Made by a program: the position numbers and the translations under genes | Shown here: positions 8,391 to 18,475 of the stretch, piece by piece | Numbering within the stretch: position 1 is the first letter of the stretch | Layout of the letters: each line of letters starts with the position of its first letter | DNA from: an uncultured Psychromonas sp. | GTDB taxonomy: Bacteria; Pseudomonadota; Gammaproteobacteria; Enterobacterales; Psychromonadaceae | Direction: 5' to 3' | Assembly: GCF_947489755.1 (NCBI RefSeq) | Contig: NZ_CANLFB010000016.1 | Location: 1-64,000 of the forward strand | DNA length: 64,000 bases | The notes under the pieces: generated by a model | What the model saw: the letters and a program-made list of their open reading frames with translations, nothing else | Told to the model about the DNA's origin: nothing | Database searches by the model: none

Positions 8391-8415
8391 AAAAAGGCAG
8401 GATAACCTGCCTTTT
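8391..8415 (-). terminator. Terminator directly after yajC
   Basis: AAAAAGGCAGG and CCTGCCTTTTT form a perfect GC-rich stem with loop ATA, starting 4 bp from the yajC stop and giving a U-tract on the minus strand. It would split tgt-yajC from secDF or attenuate read-through. Confidence 0.85.
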
Positions 8416-8418
8416 TAT

Positions 8419-8757
8419 TTAGATTGATTTAAGCGTACCTTTTGGTAGTACCGCTGTAATAAAATCTTTTTTGATTAGAATAATGTTATTTTCGTTTAAT
8501 TCTACTTGAACATATTCACTATCAGCACTAATTTTAGCAACACGACCGATTAAACCACCTGTTGTTAATACTTCATCATTTTTACCAATGTTATCCATTA
8601 GGTTTTTATGTTCTTTTGTACGACGCGCCTGAGGGCGGTAAATCATAAAGTAGAAAATAGCTGCAAAAACAACTAACATAAAAATCATTTGCATGCCGCC
8701 GCCTTCAGCTGAAGCGCCTTCTGCTGCTGCGTGTGCTTGAGAAATAAATAAACTCAT
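8419..8757 (-). CDS. yajC: Sec translocase accessory protein YajC
   Basis: A 112-residue protein with one membrane helix at about residues 24-42 followed by the family signature FYFMIYRPQARRTKEH and a small cytoplasmic domain (GGLIGRVAKI). YajC associates with SecDF. The N-terminal AHAAAEGASAEGG stretch is Ala/Gly-rich, as in marine relatives. The gene sits between tgt and secD in the conserved order. Confidence 0.96.
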   Translation of the reverse strand: MSLFISQAHAAAEGASAEGGGMQMIFMLVVFAAIFYFMIYRPQARRTKEHKNLMDNIGKNDEVLTTGGLIGRVAKISADSEYVQVELNENNIILIKKDFITAVLPKGTLKSI

Positions 8758-8802
8758 GTTGTATCCTTTATTGTATAAAAATTAAACTATCTATAAATTA
8801 TC

Positions 8803-8835
8803 TAATAGTATGGTAATAGTATGGTAATAGTATTG
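8803..8835. repeat. 11-bp tandem repeat, three units
   Basis: TAATAGTATGG occurs twice, followed by TAATAGTATTG, in the spacer between tgt and yajC (upstream of yajC on its own strand). It is a short slippage-type repeat whose copy number would change the leader length. Confidence 0.7.
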
Positions 8836-8840
8836 TGTTA

Positions 8841-10046
<1,206 letters not shown>

Positions 10047-10188
10047 TCATGAATTCAGGTTTTAACATCTTACTTTTATTTAAATTAATCGTTTGAAATT
10101 CACTTTAAAACGATTTTAAATGAAATTTTATTGTGAGCTTAATCATTAACGACAAAGTAAATTGTTAACTCATTTTTTAAATTATTTT

Positions 10189-11235
10189 CTAGTCGGTTTT
10201 TTTAGTCAAAAACATGGCATCACCATAACTAAAGAAACGGTATTTTTTCTCAATGGCGGTTTGGTAAGCATGATCGATATTTGCTTTGCCTGAGAAGGCA
10301 CTGACCAGCATCAATAAAGTTGATTCTGATAAATGGAAGTTCGTGATCATGGCATCCACTAATTGGAATTCATAACCAGGGTAAATAAAGATACTGGTTT
10401 CTGAAAAGAAAGGCGCTAATTCGAGCCCTTTTGCTAAGCTAACACTAGCAGCACTTTCAATCGATCTTACTGACGTGGTGCCTACCGCAATCACTCGTCC
10501 ACCAGCGGCTCTAGTGGCAGTGATTTTATCAACCACTTCTTGAGAAACTTCCGCATACTCACTGTGCATTTGATGATCGAGTATATTATCTACTTTAACC
10601 GGCTGAAAAGTCCCCGCACCAACATGCAAAGTAACAAAGGCAAAGTCAGTTCCTTTTGCTGTTAGTTTGTCTAAAATTATTTGGTCAAAATGTAAACCCG
10701 CCGTTGGTGCGGCTACTGCACCAGGATTTTTATTATAAACGGTTTGGTAACGCTCTTTATCGGCATCTTCGTCAGGTCGATCAATATATGGCGGTAACGG
10801 CATGTGGCCAATACGTTCTAAGATTTGTAAGACGGTTTCTTCGCTATCCACTTTGATTTCAAATAGTGGACCTTGGCGTTGAACCATCTCCGCTTTTACA
10901 TCATTTTCAAGCAGTAATTGACAACCAGGTTTAGGCGATTTAGAGCTACGAACATGTGCGAGAAAGCTTTTTTCATCTAAGACACGCTCTACGAGTACTT
11001 CAATCTTGCCACCGGTTTCTTTAGTGCCAAATAAACGAGCAGGAATAACACGTGTATCATTGAATATAAGTAAATCATCCGCATTCACTAAATCAATAAT
11101 ATCGGTAAAGTTTAAATGATTTAATTCACCAGAATTAGCCTCTAACGAAAGTAAACGACTGTTCGTACGTTCTGGCATTGGATAACGCGCAATCAGTTCT
11201 TCGGGAAGGTGAAAAGAAAAATCAGCAACTTTCAT
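10189..11235 (-). CDS. queA: S-adenosylmethionine:tRNA ribosyltransferase-isomerase
   Basis: A 348-residue enzyme that transfers the ribosyl part of S-adenosylmethionine to preQ1-tRNA to form epoxyqueuosine. Family segments are [12 protein letters not shown] at the N-terminus, [12 protein letters not shown], and the C-terminal [16 protein letters not shown]. It is the first gene of the run queA-tgt-yajC-secD-secF, but 223 bp separate it from tgt, so a second promoter there is possible. Confidence 0.96.
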   Translation of the reverse strand: MKVADFSFHLPEELIARYPMPERTNSRLLSLEANSGELNHLNFTDIIDLVNADDLLIFNDTRVIPARLFGTKETGGKIEVLVERVLDEKSFLAHVRSSKSPKPGCQLLLENDVKAEMVQRQGPLFEIKVDSEETVLQILERIGHMPLPPYIDRPDEDADKERYQTVYNKNPGAVAAPTAGLHFDQIILDKLTAKGTDFAFVTLHVGAGTFQPVKVDNILDHQMHSEYAEVSQEVVDKITATRAAGGRVIAVGTTSVRSIESAASVSLAKGLELAPFFSETSIFIYPGYEFQLVDAMITNFHLSESTLLMLVSAFSGKANIDHAYQTAIEKKYRFFSYGDAMFLTKKTD

Positions 11236-11310
11236 GTAACGGTTCCACTCAATAAAACGCGCAGTATACCTGATGCTATATAGGCTGAAAAGGTTTCTTG
11301 ATAAAATGAA

Positions 11311-11345
11311 AAAAGCCTAGATAAATAAATTTACCTAGGCTTTTT
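11311..11345 (-). terminator. Terminator after phoU
   Basis: AAAAGCCTAG and CTAGGCTTTT form a perfect stem with a 14-base AT loop, 30 bp beyond the phoU stop. The A-run gives a U-tract on the minus strand. Confidence 0.85.
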
Positions 11346-11374
11346 ATAAAATACTTTAAATGGTGTGTTAACCG

Positions 11375-12079
11375 CTATTCAATTAAAGAGTTTATCTCTT
11401 CTTCAGTCGCATGGCGCACATCAATCCCTTTCACTAAATAGACAATTTGCTCACAGATATTTTGACATCTGTCGCCAATACGCTCAATGGCGCGCGCTGA
11501 TGCTAATACGTTAAGTACAAACGGCACTGATCGAGGATCTTCCATCATGAACGTCATTAGCTCACGTAAAATACTTTCGTATTGTCGATTTACTTTTTTG
11601 TCTTCGTTATGTACTGCAATCGCGGCATTGAGATCTAAACGAGTAAACGCATCTAAAGCGTTATGCAGCATTTTCATAGTGATTTGCCCCATATTCTCTA
11701 GACCGATTAACGACGGTACTTTTTTACCGTGATTCTCAATGACAGTCTTTGCGATAGCGGTAATGCTATCGCCCACTCTTTCAAGTTCAGTCACGGTTTT
11801 CATGATTGTTAAAATTAAACGTAAATCTGACGCTGCAGGCTGACGCTTAGCAATTATACGCGAACAATCTTGATCGACTTTGGTTTCAAATTCATTGACT
11901 TCGTTGTCTTTAATAATCACTTTACGTGCTAACTCTAAGTCATTTTCAGCCATCGCAGATAATGCATCCGCTAATTGTTGCTCAATCAAGCCACCCATTT
12001 GCATAACTTGGTTACGCACACTTTCAAGTTCATTATTAAATTGCCCTGAAATATGACGGTTTAAATTTAAGTTTTCCAT
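11375..12079 (-). CDS. phoU: Phosphate signalling protein PhoU
   Basis: A 234-residue all-helical cytoplasmic protein (E. coli 241) with two three-helix repeats, each carrying the E-x-x-x-D metal-binding style segment (TELERVGDSITAIAK and RAIERIGDRCQNICEQ). PhoU links the PstSCAB transporter to the kinase PhoR and holds the Pho response off when phosphate is ample. It is the last gene of the pst operon, 13 bp after pstB. phoR itself lies about 35 kb away in this window. Confidence 0.96.
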   Translation of the reverse strand: MENLNLNRHISGQFNNELESVRNQVMQMGGLIEQQLADALSAMAENDLELARKVIIKDNEVNEFETKVDQDCSRIIAKRQPAASDLRLILTIMKTVTELERVGDSITAIAKTVIENHGKKVPSLIGLENMGQITMKMLHNALDAFTRLDLNAAIAVHNEDKKVNRQYESILRELMTFMMEDPRSVPFVLNVLASARAIERIGDRCQNICEQIVYLVKGIDVRHATEEEINSLIE

Positions 12080-12092
12080 TTTATTTCCTTAT

Positions 12093-12905
12093 TTAACCGT
12101 AACGGCCAGTAATGTAATCTTCTGTCTGTTTTTGTTTTGGAGAAGTAAATAAAGTATTCGTATCTGAGTATTCAATTAATTTACCCATGTACATAAAGGC
12201 GGTTTGATCTGATACACGAGCTGCTTGTTGCATGTTATGTGTCACAATAACAACCGTGAACTTCTTCTTCAGCTCAGTAATCAATTCTTCAATCGTTAAC
12301 GTTGAGATAGGATCCAACGCCGATGTTGGCTCATCTAATAATAACACTTCAGGACCAATGGCAATCGCACGTGCAATCACTAAACGTTGTTGCTGACCAC
12401 CAGAAAGGCCAAATGCGTTATCATGTAATCGATCCTTTACTTCGTTCCATAAAGCAGCACCACGCAGTGATGTTTCACAGGCTTCATCTAATGTGCGTCG
12501 GTCATTAATACCCTGTAGACGTAACCCATAAACAACATTTTCATAGATAGACTTAGGGAAAGGATTTGGACGCTGAAACACCATCCCGATACGACGACGT
12601 AACGACGCAACATCCACTGATTTATCATAAATGTTAATGCCTTGTAGTTCGATATTCCCATCAACACGACAAATTTCAACTAAGTCATTCATTCGATTGA
12701 TACAACGTAATAACGTTGATTTACCACAACCCGATGGACCGATGAAAGCCGTTACTTTACCTTTAGGTATCTTCATCGATACATTATGTAAGGCTTGCTT
12801 ATCACCGTAGAATAAGTCTAAGTTTTTAATTTCTAATGCTGTATTTTCAGGCGTTAATTCATCTAAATCAGCACTTTTTGGATTTATATTTGAAAAATCA
12901 ATCAT
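12093..12905 (-). CDS. pstB: Phosphate ABC transporter ATP-binding protein PstB
   Basis: A 270-residue ABC ATPase. It has Walker [13 protein letters not shown] (about 56-67), the signature LSGGQQQR, Walker [14 protein letters not shown] and the switch His in [14 protein letters not shown]. The [16 protein letters not shown] segment is typical of PstB. It powers high-affinity phosphate import with PstA and PstC. The ~14 extra N-terminal residues relative to E. coli PstB (257) are common in marine relatives. Confidence 0.97.
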   Translation of the reverse strand: MIDFSNINPKSADLDELTPENTALEIKNLDLFYGDKQALHNVSMKIPKGKVTAFIGPSGCGKSTLLRCINRMNDLVEICRVDGNIELQGINIYDKSVDVASLRRRIGMVFQRPNPFPKSIYENVVYGLRLQGINDRRTLDEACETSLRGAALWNEVKDRLHDNAFGLSGGQQQRLVIARAIAIGPEVLLLDEPTSALDPISTLTIEELITELKKKFTVVIVTHNMQQAARVSDQTAFMYMGKLIEYSDTNTLFTSPKQKQTEDYITGRYG

Positions 12906-12925
12906 TGTCTTTCCTAATCTTTATT

Positions 12926-12945
12926 CACGCACACTAATGTGCGTG
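12926..12945 (-). other. GC-rich hairpin between pstA and pstB
   Basis: CACGCACA (12926-12933) and TGTGCGTG (12938-12945) pair with loop CTAA inside the 91-bp pstA-pstB spacer. No U-run follows. It is likely an RNA processing or stability element that sets different pstCA and pstB-phoU levels; this is inference. Confidence 0.55.
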
Positions 12946-12996
12946 GATTTATAATATTCAATTCGTAATATGTCGTCTTCAACATATAGCGTTATA

Positions 12997-14655
12997 TTAG
13001 TGCTCTAATGCTCGGTATTTTTCACGTAAGTTATTACGGATGGCAATAGCTGCTAAATTCAAACCGATAATAACGGTGACTAATAAAAACGATGTTGCAT
13101 AAACCAATGGACGTGCGGCTTCAACATTCGGACTTTGGAAGCCAACATCATAGATATGGAAACCTAGATGCATAAACTTTCGGTCTAAATGTAAGAACGG
13201 GAAGTTGCCATCAACTGGCAATGTCGGTGCAATTTTTACCACCCCTACCAGCATCAATGGTGCTACTTCACCGGCGGCGCGAGCCACGGCTAAAATCAAA
13301 CCAGTCATAATCGCAGGGCTCGCCATTGGAATAACAATTCGCCATAACGTTTCTGATTTTGTTGCGCCTAATGCTAATGAACCTTCACGCAAGGTACTTG
13401 GTATACGGCTCAACCCTTCTTCCGTCGATACAATCACCACTGGTAACGTTAAAATAGCTAAGGTTAATGCAGACCATAATACGCCTGGCGAACCAAATGT
13501 CGGTGAAGGTAACGCTTCAGGGTAAAGTAGCTGATCGATACTGCCACCTAAAATATAAACAAAGAAGCCTAACCCGAATACACCATAAACAATAGACGGT
13601 ACGCCAGATAGATTGATTACCGCAATACGAATAAACTTCGTAATATTATTTTTACCTGCATATTCATGTAAGTAAATAGCGGCAACCACTCCAAATGGCG
13701 TCACAATCACAGCCATCAACATCACCATGAACACAGTACCAAAGATAGCTGGGAATACACCACCTTCTGTATTCGCTTCACGCGGGTCGCTACTGACAAA
13801 TTTATAAACCTGATGGAACCAATGCCCTACTTTCTGCATAAAGCTCATGTCATTAGGTTGATAGAAATCTAAGATATAAGATAACGGCATCGTCACTAAA
13901 CGCCCCGTCATATCTTTCACTACCACACTGTCACGTTTTGCTTGATCACGATAACTAAACAATTCGCTTTCAAGCCCTAAATATTCAGCACGTAACGCAT
14001 CACTGCTTGCTTTAAATTCAGCAATTTTTTGTTCTGTTAATTCACCGTCTAACTCTAATTTACGTTGCTTTAATCGAATACGGTCTAAATCGTTATTAAT
14101 ACGACCGATGTCACCCGTTAATAGTCCGTGTTCTTTATCACGAAACTCAAGCGCACGTTCAAGGCGTAAATTAAGTTCATCAACTAAACCATCTTGATCA
14201 AGATTAAGCTTTTGTTCACCTTCATTAATAGAGTCTAAATAACCATAAAAATTACCATTTTTCGTTCTCTCAAAAACAACAACGTCATGGGCAATATTTT
14301 TCCCTTGAATAATTGTTTCTAAAATCCATTGGAAATCTAAATCAACATATTCACGGTTACCCGTTTTAATTAAAAAACGTTCTAATGATTCTGGATAGTC
14401 TTCTAAGCCCGTCACACCACCATCAATTAACTGTTGTTTTAATACATGTTCTTGGTCATAAATTTCACCAATTAAAACTGACTGTTGACCTTGCTCATTT
14501 TGCATTGAAAATTCGTATACTGTCGCTGGCCAAAAGAAGCTTAACCCTCTCCAACCGATCAGTAGAAATAGCCCAATAACTGCAATTAAACTCAAACTTA
14601 CAGCACCACCTGTCATCCAAATCCACGGTGTGCCTGATTTAAACCATTTACCCAT
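12997..14655 (-). CDS. pstA: Phosphate ABC transporter permease PstA, long form
   Basis: A 552-residue protein, nearly twice E. coli PstA (296). Residues 300-545 form the usual permease core, with the ABC-coupling segment EGSLALGATKSETLWRIVIP. Residues 15-37 are a membrane helix. Between them is a ~250-residue insert with Glu/Arg/Leu-rich predicted coiled coil at about 155-240, presumably periplasmic. This long form occurs with a long PstC in Vibrio and related marine groups (family knowledge). The role of the insert is unknown. It is 17 bp after pstC, so the two long subunits are co-expressed. Confidence 0.92.
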   Translation of the reverse strand: MGKWFKSGTPWIWMTGGAVSLSLIAVIGLFLLIGWRGLSFFWPATVYEFSMQNEQGQQSVLIGEIYDQEHVLKQQLIDGGVTGLEDYPESLERFLIKTGNREYVDLDFQWILETIIQGKNIAHDVVVFERTKNGNFYGYLDSINEGEQKLNLDQDGLVDELNLRLERALEFRDKEHGLLTGDIGRINNDLDRIRLKQRKLELDGELTEQKIAEFKASSDALRAEYLGLESELFSYRDQAKRDSVVVKDMTGRLVTMPLSYILDFYQPNDMSFMQKVGHWFHQVYKFVSSDPREANTEGGVFPAIFGTVFMVMLMAVIVTPFGVVAAIYLHEYAGKNNITKFIRIAVINLSGVPSIVYGVFGLGFFVYILGGSIDQLLYPEALPSPTFGSPGVLWSALTLAILTLPVVIVSTEEGLSRIPSTLREGSLALGATKSETLWRIVIPMASPAIMTGLILAVARAAGEVAPLMLVGVVKIAPTLPVDGNFPFLHLDRKFMHLGFHIYDVGFQSPNVEAARPLVYATSFLLVTVIIGLNLAAIAIRNNLREKYRALEH

Positions 14656-14671
14656 AATAACTAACTCCTAT

Positions 14672-16897
14672 TTATAGGCTTGAATATTTTTCACGCAAAC
14701 GCTGACGTACAAACTCAGCAATGGTGTTGAAGAAGAAGGTAAAGATAAACAACACAAATGCAGCGAGGAATAATACTCGGTAATGTGAACTGCCTACTTC
14801 AGACTCTGGCATTTCTACTGCAATATTTGCAGATAGAGAGCGCATCCCTTCGAAGATGTTCCAATCCATGATTGGTGTATTACCTGTTGCCATTAATACA
14901 ATCATGGTTTCACCAACGGCACGTCCCATCCCCATCATGACAGCAGAGAAAATACCTGGACTAGCCGTTAAAATAACGACCTTAGCCAGTGTTTGCCAAC
15001 GTGTCGCGCCTAATGCTAATGACCCCATGGTTAAACTCTTAGGCACACTAAAGATGGCATCTTCAGCAATGGAGAAGATAGTTGGAATAACGGCAAACCC
15101 CATCGCAATACCAACAATAAGTGAATTACGTTGGTCAAAGTTAATACCTAACTCATTGGTTAAGTACATACGGGTATCACCATTGAACAACCAGAGTTCA
15201 AGTGTTTCGCTAAAGGCCATTGAGAAATAACCCGTCGCAACAAGAATAGGCAATAACACTAATGGTAAGACGCCTTCACTTACTTTGTCACTTAATGATT
15301 TTGGTAAATTAGTCCAGATAATAGCCGCAACAAGTACACTAACGGGTAGGCTTATCATTAATAACATAATGCCTGGCAATTGATTTTCAACAATGGGTGC
15401 CAACCATAATCCCGCTAAGAACCCTAAGATAACCGTTGGTAATGCTTCCATTATTTCAACCGTCGGTTTGATATAGGTTCTAATGCTTGGTGCCATAAAG
15501 TATGCAGTATAAATAGCAGCAGAAATAGAAATTGGTACAGCAAATAACATCGCGTAAAAAGCAGCTTTGATGGTACCGAATGAAATAGGAACAAGACTCA
15601 TTTTAGCTTCAAAGTCATCACTCGCAGAGGTTGATTGCCAAACATATTGCGGTTCAGGGTAACCTTCATACCAGACTTCTTGCCATAATGCAGACCAGGT
15701 AATTTCAGGGTGTTCATTATCAACGTCATACAGTTTAATAACGTCTTTGTCGGCAACCAAAATAGCATTAGCACGCGGGGAGATAGCAATTACTAGAGAA
15801 CCAACTTTAGAAATGGACTCAGTTAATAGTTCTGTTTCACCCGTAGAGTGGAAAATAGATAGGTCACCCGCTTTGGTTGTTGTTAAAAAACCTTTACGGA
15901 AAAACTCTGGCACAATACTGGTGACTTCCGCAGGTGCTTTAAAGTCTCGGATATAAGTAAACTCGCGTTTATTTTCACTGAGCACTTCAAACCATTGGCT
16001 GATAACACCATTCTCATTCGCAACTAATAACGAACTCGCGCCAGTCAATAATTGCACATCATTAACATTACTGCCTTTAGCATTAATTTTAAAGACTGAT
16101 GATATATGGATATCGTCACTTTCAGAGATATCGTAAACCAATAAATCATTACCGCTACGCACAAATAACTTACTTAGGTTTGGTGTTAGCAGTAACTGAT
16201 CCACTTTATTAGGAAATGAAGGCAACTTAAATTTCTCTTGCTCCCACACCACTTCATCGGTCATGAAGTTTTCTTCAGCAGTTAAGAGAAGAAATATCCC
16301 TTCACCATTATTCTGAACAGCAGCAATACCTGCATATTCTGAATTCATTTCAAATGATAGGTGAGTTAACGCTTGTTTATCATCTGAGACGACAAAATTA
16401 TCTTCACCTAATGGAAAACTCACTTCAGGTGTAATTAATCGTTTATCGTTTGGATAAGACGTAATAAAACTCGGTTTAATGATTTGTACTTCACCGCTGT
16501 TATTGGCTAAAGCAAACATGCCATTAACAGGCATTGTTTTTGTTATATTGTGATTATCAGTAAACGATTGATATTTAAGAAGTGAATTACCTAAATCAGC
16601 TTCCCTTAAAGAATAGAAACTCAATAAACCTTGGTTATCCATCTGATAAGCGACTTCGTTTTGCTCATCTATCCCCAATGCATAAATAGGTGTTGAATCT
16701 TGACGTTGAAAAGATTGTTTTTGTTCAATACTCACAGGTGCAAAAATGGGTAAAACGACATATAAAAGATACCCAAAAATTAATAACAAAGTGACTAACA
16801 CAGATGTGCCACCTATTGTTACGCCATATTTAACTAATTTATCCTTAACTACTCGCTTTTTATTCGCTTGCAGCGTGGTCGCTAAATCACGTTCCAT
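14672..16897 (-). CDS. pstC: Phosphate ABC transporter permease PstC, long form
   Basis: A 741-residue protein, more than twice E. coli PstC (319). A membrane helix lies at about 27-51, then a ~370-residue extracytoplasmic region with WD40/beta-propeller-like strands (recurring V-Y-D and L-L-V-x-N elements, e.g. DLLVYDISESDD, DVIKLYDVDNEHP). The permease core is at about 430-735, with the coupling loop MGSLALGATRWQTLAKV. It is the first gene of the operon. A perfect Pho box lies 47 bp upstream, but pstS is not in the operon or elsewhere in the window. Confidence 0.92.
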   Translation of the reverse strand: MERDLATTLQANKKRVVKDKLVKYGVTIGGTSVLVTLLLIFGYLLYVVLPIFAPVSIEQKQSFQRQDSTPIYALGIDEQNEVAYQMDNQGLLSFYSLREADLGNSLLKYQSFTDNHNITKTMPVNGMFALANNSGEVQIIKPSFITSYPNDKRLITPEVSFPLGEDNFVVSDDKQALTHLSFEMNSEYAGIAAVQNNGEGIFLLLTAEENFMTDEVVWEQEKFKLPSFPNKVDQLLLTPNLSKLFVRSGNDLLVYDISESDDIHISSVFKINAKGSNVNDVQLLTGASSLLVANENGVISQWFEVLSENKREFTYIRDFKAPAEVTSIVPEFFRKGFLTTTKAGDLSIFHSTGETELLTESISKVGSLVIAISPRANAILVADKDVIKLYDVDNEHPEITWSALWQEVWYEGYPEPQYVWQSTSASDDFEAKMSLVPISFGTIKAAFYAMLFAVPISISAAIYTAYFMAPSIRTYIKPTVEIMEALPTVILGFLAGLWLAPIVENQLPGIMLLMISLPVSVLVAAIIWTNLPKSLSDKVSEGVLPLVLLPILVATGYFSMAFSETLELWLFNGDTRMYLTNELGINFDQRNSLIVGIAMGFAVIPTIFSIAEDAIFSVPKSLTMGSLALGATRWQTLAKVVILTASPGIFSAVMMGMGRAVGETMIVLMATGNTPIMDWNIFEGMRSLSANIAVEMPESEVGSSHYRVLFLAAFVLFIFTFFFNTIAEFVRQRLREKYSSL

Positions 16898-16943
16898 TTA
16901 CTATCTCCAACATAATTGATGGCGAAGATTATAAGTCGGCTTT

Positions 16944-16961
16944 GTGACAGTTATATGACAG
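16944..16961 (-). promoter_or_regulatory. Pho box (PhoB site) of pstC-pstA-pstB-phoU
   Basis: The minus strand reads CTGTCATATAACTGTCAC, an 18/18 fit to the PhoB consensus CTGTCATAnAwCTGTCAy. A third inverted half (CTGTCAT on the + strand, 16962-16968) abuts it, so the site may serve both directions. Confidence 0.9.
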
Positions 16962-17013
16962 CTGTCATAATACTGATATTTAGGATGATTGAGCAGATAG
17001 AGTTAAGGTTCTA

Positions 17014-17112
17014 ATGCAATGTAAAACACATAAACTTGGAGGCGTTAAAACGAACAATTGCGGCATAAACGCTGAGCTTATTACTTATACTCAACAAGTA
17101 GAAATGCAGTAA
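17014..17112 (+). CDS. Possible 32-residue peptide divergent from pstC
   Basis: The ATG at 17014 is preceded by AAGG at good spacing, and the frame runs 32 codons to TAA. The peptide has two Cys residues and no recognised family. It lies on the far side of the pst Pho box, whose + strand carries one perfect half-site and one degenerate half. It could be a Pho-regulated small protein or a chance frame. Confidence 0.2.
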   Translation: MQCKTHKLGGVKTNNCGINAELITYTQQVEMQ

Positions 17113-17192
17113 GACTAATGATAAAAGATTAAGGTTTGTATAAAAGAGAAGATAAAAACAAGTTTGAAGCGTAACTAAAGCAAATTTTAGAT

Positions 17193-17225
17193 GAAAAAAA
17201 AGGAGACAAAAATGCCTCCTTCTTC
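17193..17225 (-). terminator. Terminator after rplT
   Basis: AGGAGACA pairs imperfectly with TGCCTCCT, with an eight-A run on the left that becomes the U-tract on the minus strand. It lies about 25 bp beyond the rplT stop. Confidence 0.75.
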
Positions 17226-17246
17226 AATTCTGTTAATCAATAATGA

Positions 17247-17603
17247 TTAAGCTAGCGCTTTTTTTGCAACTTCTACTAAATGAGCAAATGTTGCTTTATC
17301 AAATACAGCTATGTCAGCTAGGATCTTACGATCGATTTCAACAGAAGCCTTTTTAAGACCATTGATGAAACGGCTGTAAGATAATCCGCTAATACGAGAT
17401 GCAGCGTTAATACGTGCAATCCATAGTTGACGGAACTGACGTTTACGTTGACGACGGTCACGGTAAGCGTATTGACCAGCTTTAGTTACTGCTTGAACCG
17501 CTACGCGATAAACACGTGAACGAGCTCCGTAATAACCTTTAGCTTGTTTTAAGACTTTTTTATGGCGTGCACGAGCTTGTACACCGCGTTTTACTCTTGG
17601 CAT
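17247..17603 (-). CDS. rplT: 50S ribosomal protein L20
   Basis: A 118-residue protein, very basic in its N-terminal half ([20 protein letters not shown]), with the conserved [21 protein letters not shown]. It binds 23S rRNA early in large-subunit assembly and in E. coli represses rpmI-rplT translation. It is last in the thrS-infC-rpmI-rplT order, 16 bp after rpmI. Confidence 0.98.
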   Translation of the reverse strand: MPRVKRGVQARARHKKVLKQAKGYYGARSRVYRVAVQAVTKAGQYAYRDRRQRKRQFRQLWIARINAASRISGLSYSRFINGLKKASVEIDRKILADIAVFDKATFAHLVEVAKKALA

Positions 17604-17619
17604 TTTATATATTCCTTAC

Positions 17620-17817
17620 TTAAGCGAATGGTAACATTCTGTTAATACTAGGTACGTCTACTTTAGCTACCATGCTTTGAGCACGTAGATGGCGTTTACG
17701 TTTAGTAGATTTCTTAGTAAGGATATGACGTAAGTGAGATTGCTTACGTTTAAAACCACCAGAAGCAGTCTTTTTAAAGCGCTTTGCAGCACCTTTGTTA
17801 GATTTCATTTTAGGCAT
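17620..17817 (-). CDS. rpmI: 50S ribosomal protein L35
   Basis: A 65-residue protein, [20 protein letters not shown] at the start, strongly basic. The start is set at 17817. The frame is open to 17898, but the extra residues have no family match and overlap the leader hairpin. It lies between infC and rplT as in E. coli. Confidence 0.97.
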   Translation of the reverse strand: MPKMKSNKGAAKRFKKTASGGFKRKQSHLRHILTKKSTKRKRHLRAQSMVAKVDVPSINRMLPFA

Positions 17818-17870
17818 TGCGAACTCCGCATTGTTAAAATTTAAATTAAACCAGTAAGGCGAGTAAATAG

Positions 17871-17892
17871 TGTGAATATTCTCATATTCACA
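17871..17892 (-). promoter_or_regulatory. Leader hairpin between infC and rpmI
   Basis: TGTGAATA (17871-17878) and TATTCACA (17885-17892) form an 8-bp stem in the infC-rpmI spacer, 54 bp upstream of the rpmI start. In E. coli L20 represses rpmI through structures upstream of it, so this is a candidate part of that operator. Confidence 0.4.
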
Positions 17893-17912
17893 CATCAATA
17901 CTACTTTATGCC

Positions 17913-18455
17913 TTAGCTAGCACGTTTAGGGCCAAGTACCATCACCATTTGACGACCTTCCAGTTTAGGGAAAGATTCGACAGTAGATATTTCAACTAAA
18001 TCGTTTTTAACGCGATTTAGTAATTCCATACCAAGTGATTGATGCGCCATTTCACGACCACGAAAACGTAGCGTTACTTTGGCTTTGTTACCCTCTTCAA
18101 GAAAGCGAGTCAGGCTGCGTAGTTTTACCTGATAATCGCCATCATCAGTCCCAGGACGGAATTTTATTTCCTTCAACTGAACCTGTTTCTGATTCTTCCG
18201 TTGTTCTTTAACGGATTTGCTCTTTTCAAAGAGAAATTTGCCATAGTTCATGATGCGACAAACTGGCGGCTCGGCATTTGGACTAATTTCAACTAAATCC
18301 AAATCTGAATCAAATGCCATATTTTTTGCTTCTTCTAAAGAAACAATACCAACTGGCTTGCCTTCTGAATCAGAAAGACGTACTTCAGTACCAGTTATTT
18401 CATCGTTTAAACGATGTTTATTGCCCGTTTGCGGGGCTTTTTTTGCACCTTTTAT
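17913..18455 (-). CDS. infC: Translation initiation factor IF-3, apparent AUA start
   Basis: A 180-residue IF-3 with the family segments [23 protein letters not shown] and [20 protein letters not shown], ending [11 protein letters not shown]. The start is set at an ATA codon (18453-18455) giving M-K-G-A-K, which aligns with E. coli IF-3 (M-K-G-G-K), itself begun at AUU. GGAGG lies at 18464-18468, eight bases before the ATA, which is ideal spacing. The only conventional in-frame alternative, TTG at 18468-18470, overlaps the SD itself. A rare start codon lets IF-3 repress its own synthesis, because IF-3 rejects non-AUG starts (known for E. coli). It is 20 bp after thrS. Confidence 0.93.
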   Translation of the reverse strand: MKGAKKAPQTGNKHRLNDEITGTEVRLSDSEGKPVGIVSLEEAKNMAFDSDLDLVEISPNAEPPVCRIMNYGKFLFEKSKSVKEQRKNQKQVQLKEIKFRPGTDDGDYQVKLRSLTRFLEEGNKAKVTLRFRGREMAHQSLGMELLNRVKNDLVEISTVESFPKLEGRQMVMVLGPKRAS

Positions 18456-18463
18456 AACAAATT

Positions 18464-18468
18464 CCTCC
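18464..18468 (-). promoter_or_regulatory. Shine-Dalgarno that fixes the infC AUA start
   Basis: GGAGG on the minus strand sits eight bases upstream of the ATA at 18455-18453 and overlaps the competing TTG, so the ribosome should start at ATA. Confidence 0.8.
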
Positions 18469-18475
18469 AAGTTAT

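Larger units (their letters stand above)
16898..17246. other. Intergenic region pstC / rplT
   Basis: These 349 bases hold the pst Pho box and promoter, one possible tiny reading frame (17014-17112) and the rplT terminator at the left-strand end. I see nothing else. Confidence 0.6.

Noticed and set aside
8307-8418. VemP-like stalling peptide controlling secDF
   Set aside because: No open frame with a start and signal-like sequence exists in the 112-bp gap.
17818-17898. N-terminally extended L35
   Set aside because: Family proteins start at MPKMK; the extension overlaps the leader hairpin and starts in no SD context.
18456-18470. TTG start for infC
   Set aside because: The TTG overlaps the GGAGG ribosome site, so it could not be used with that SD; ATA fits spacing and homology.
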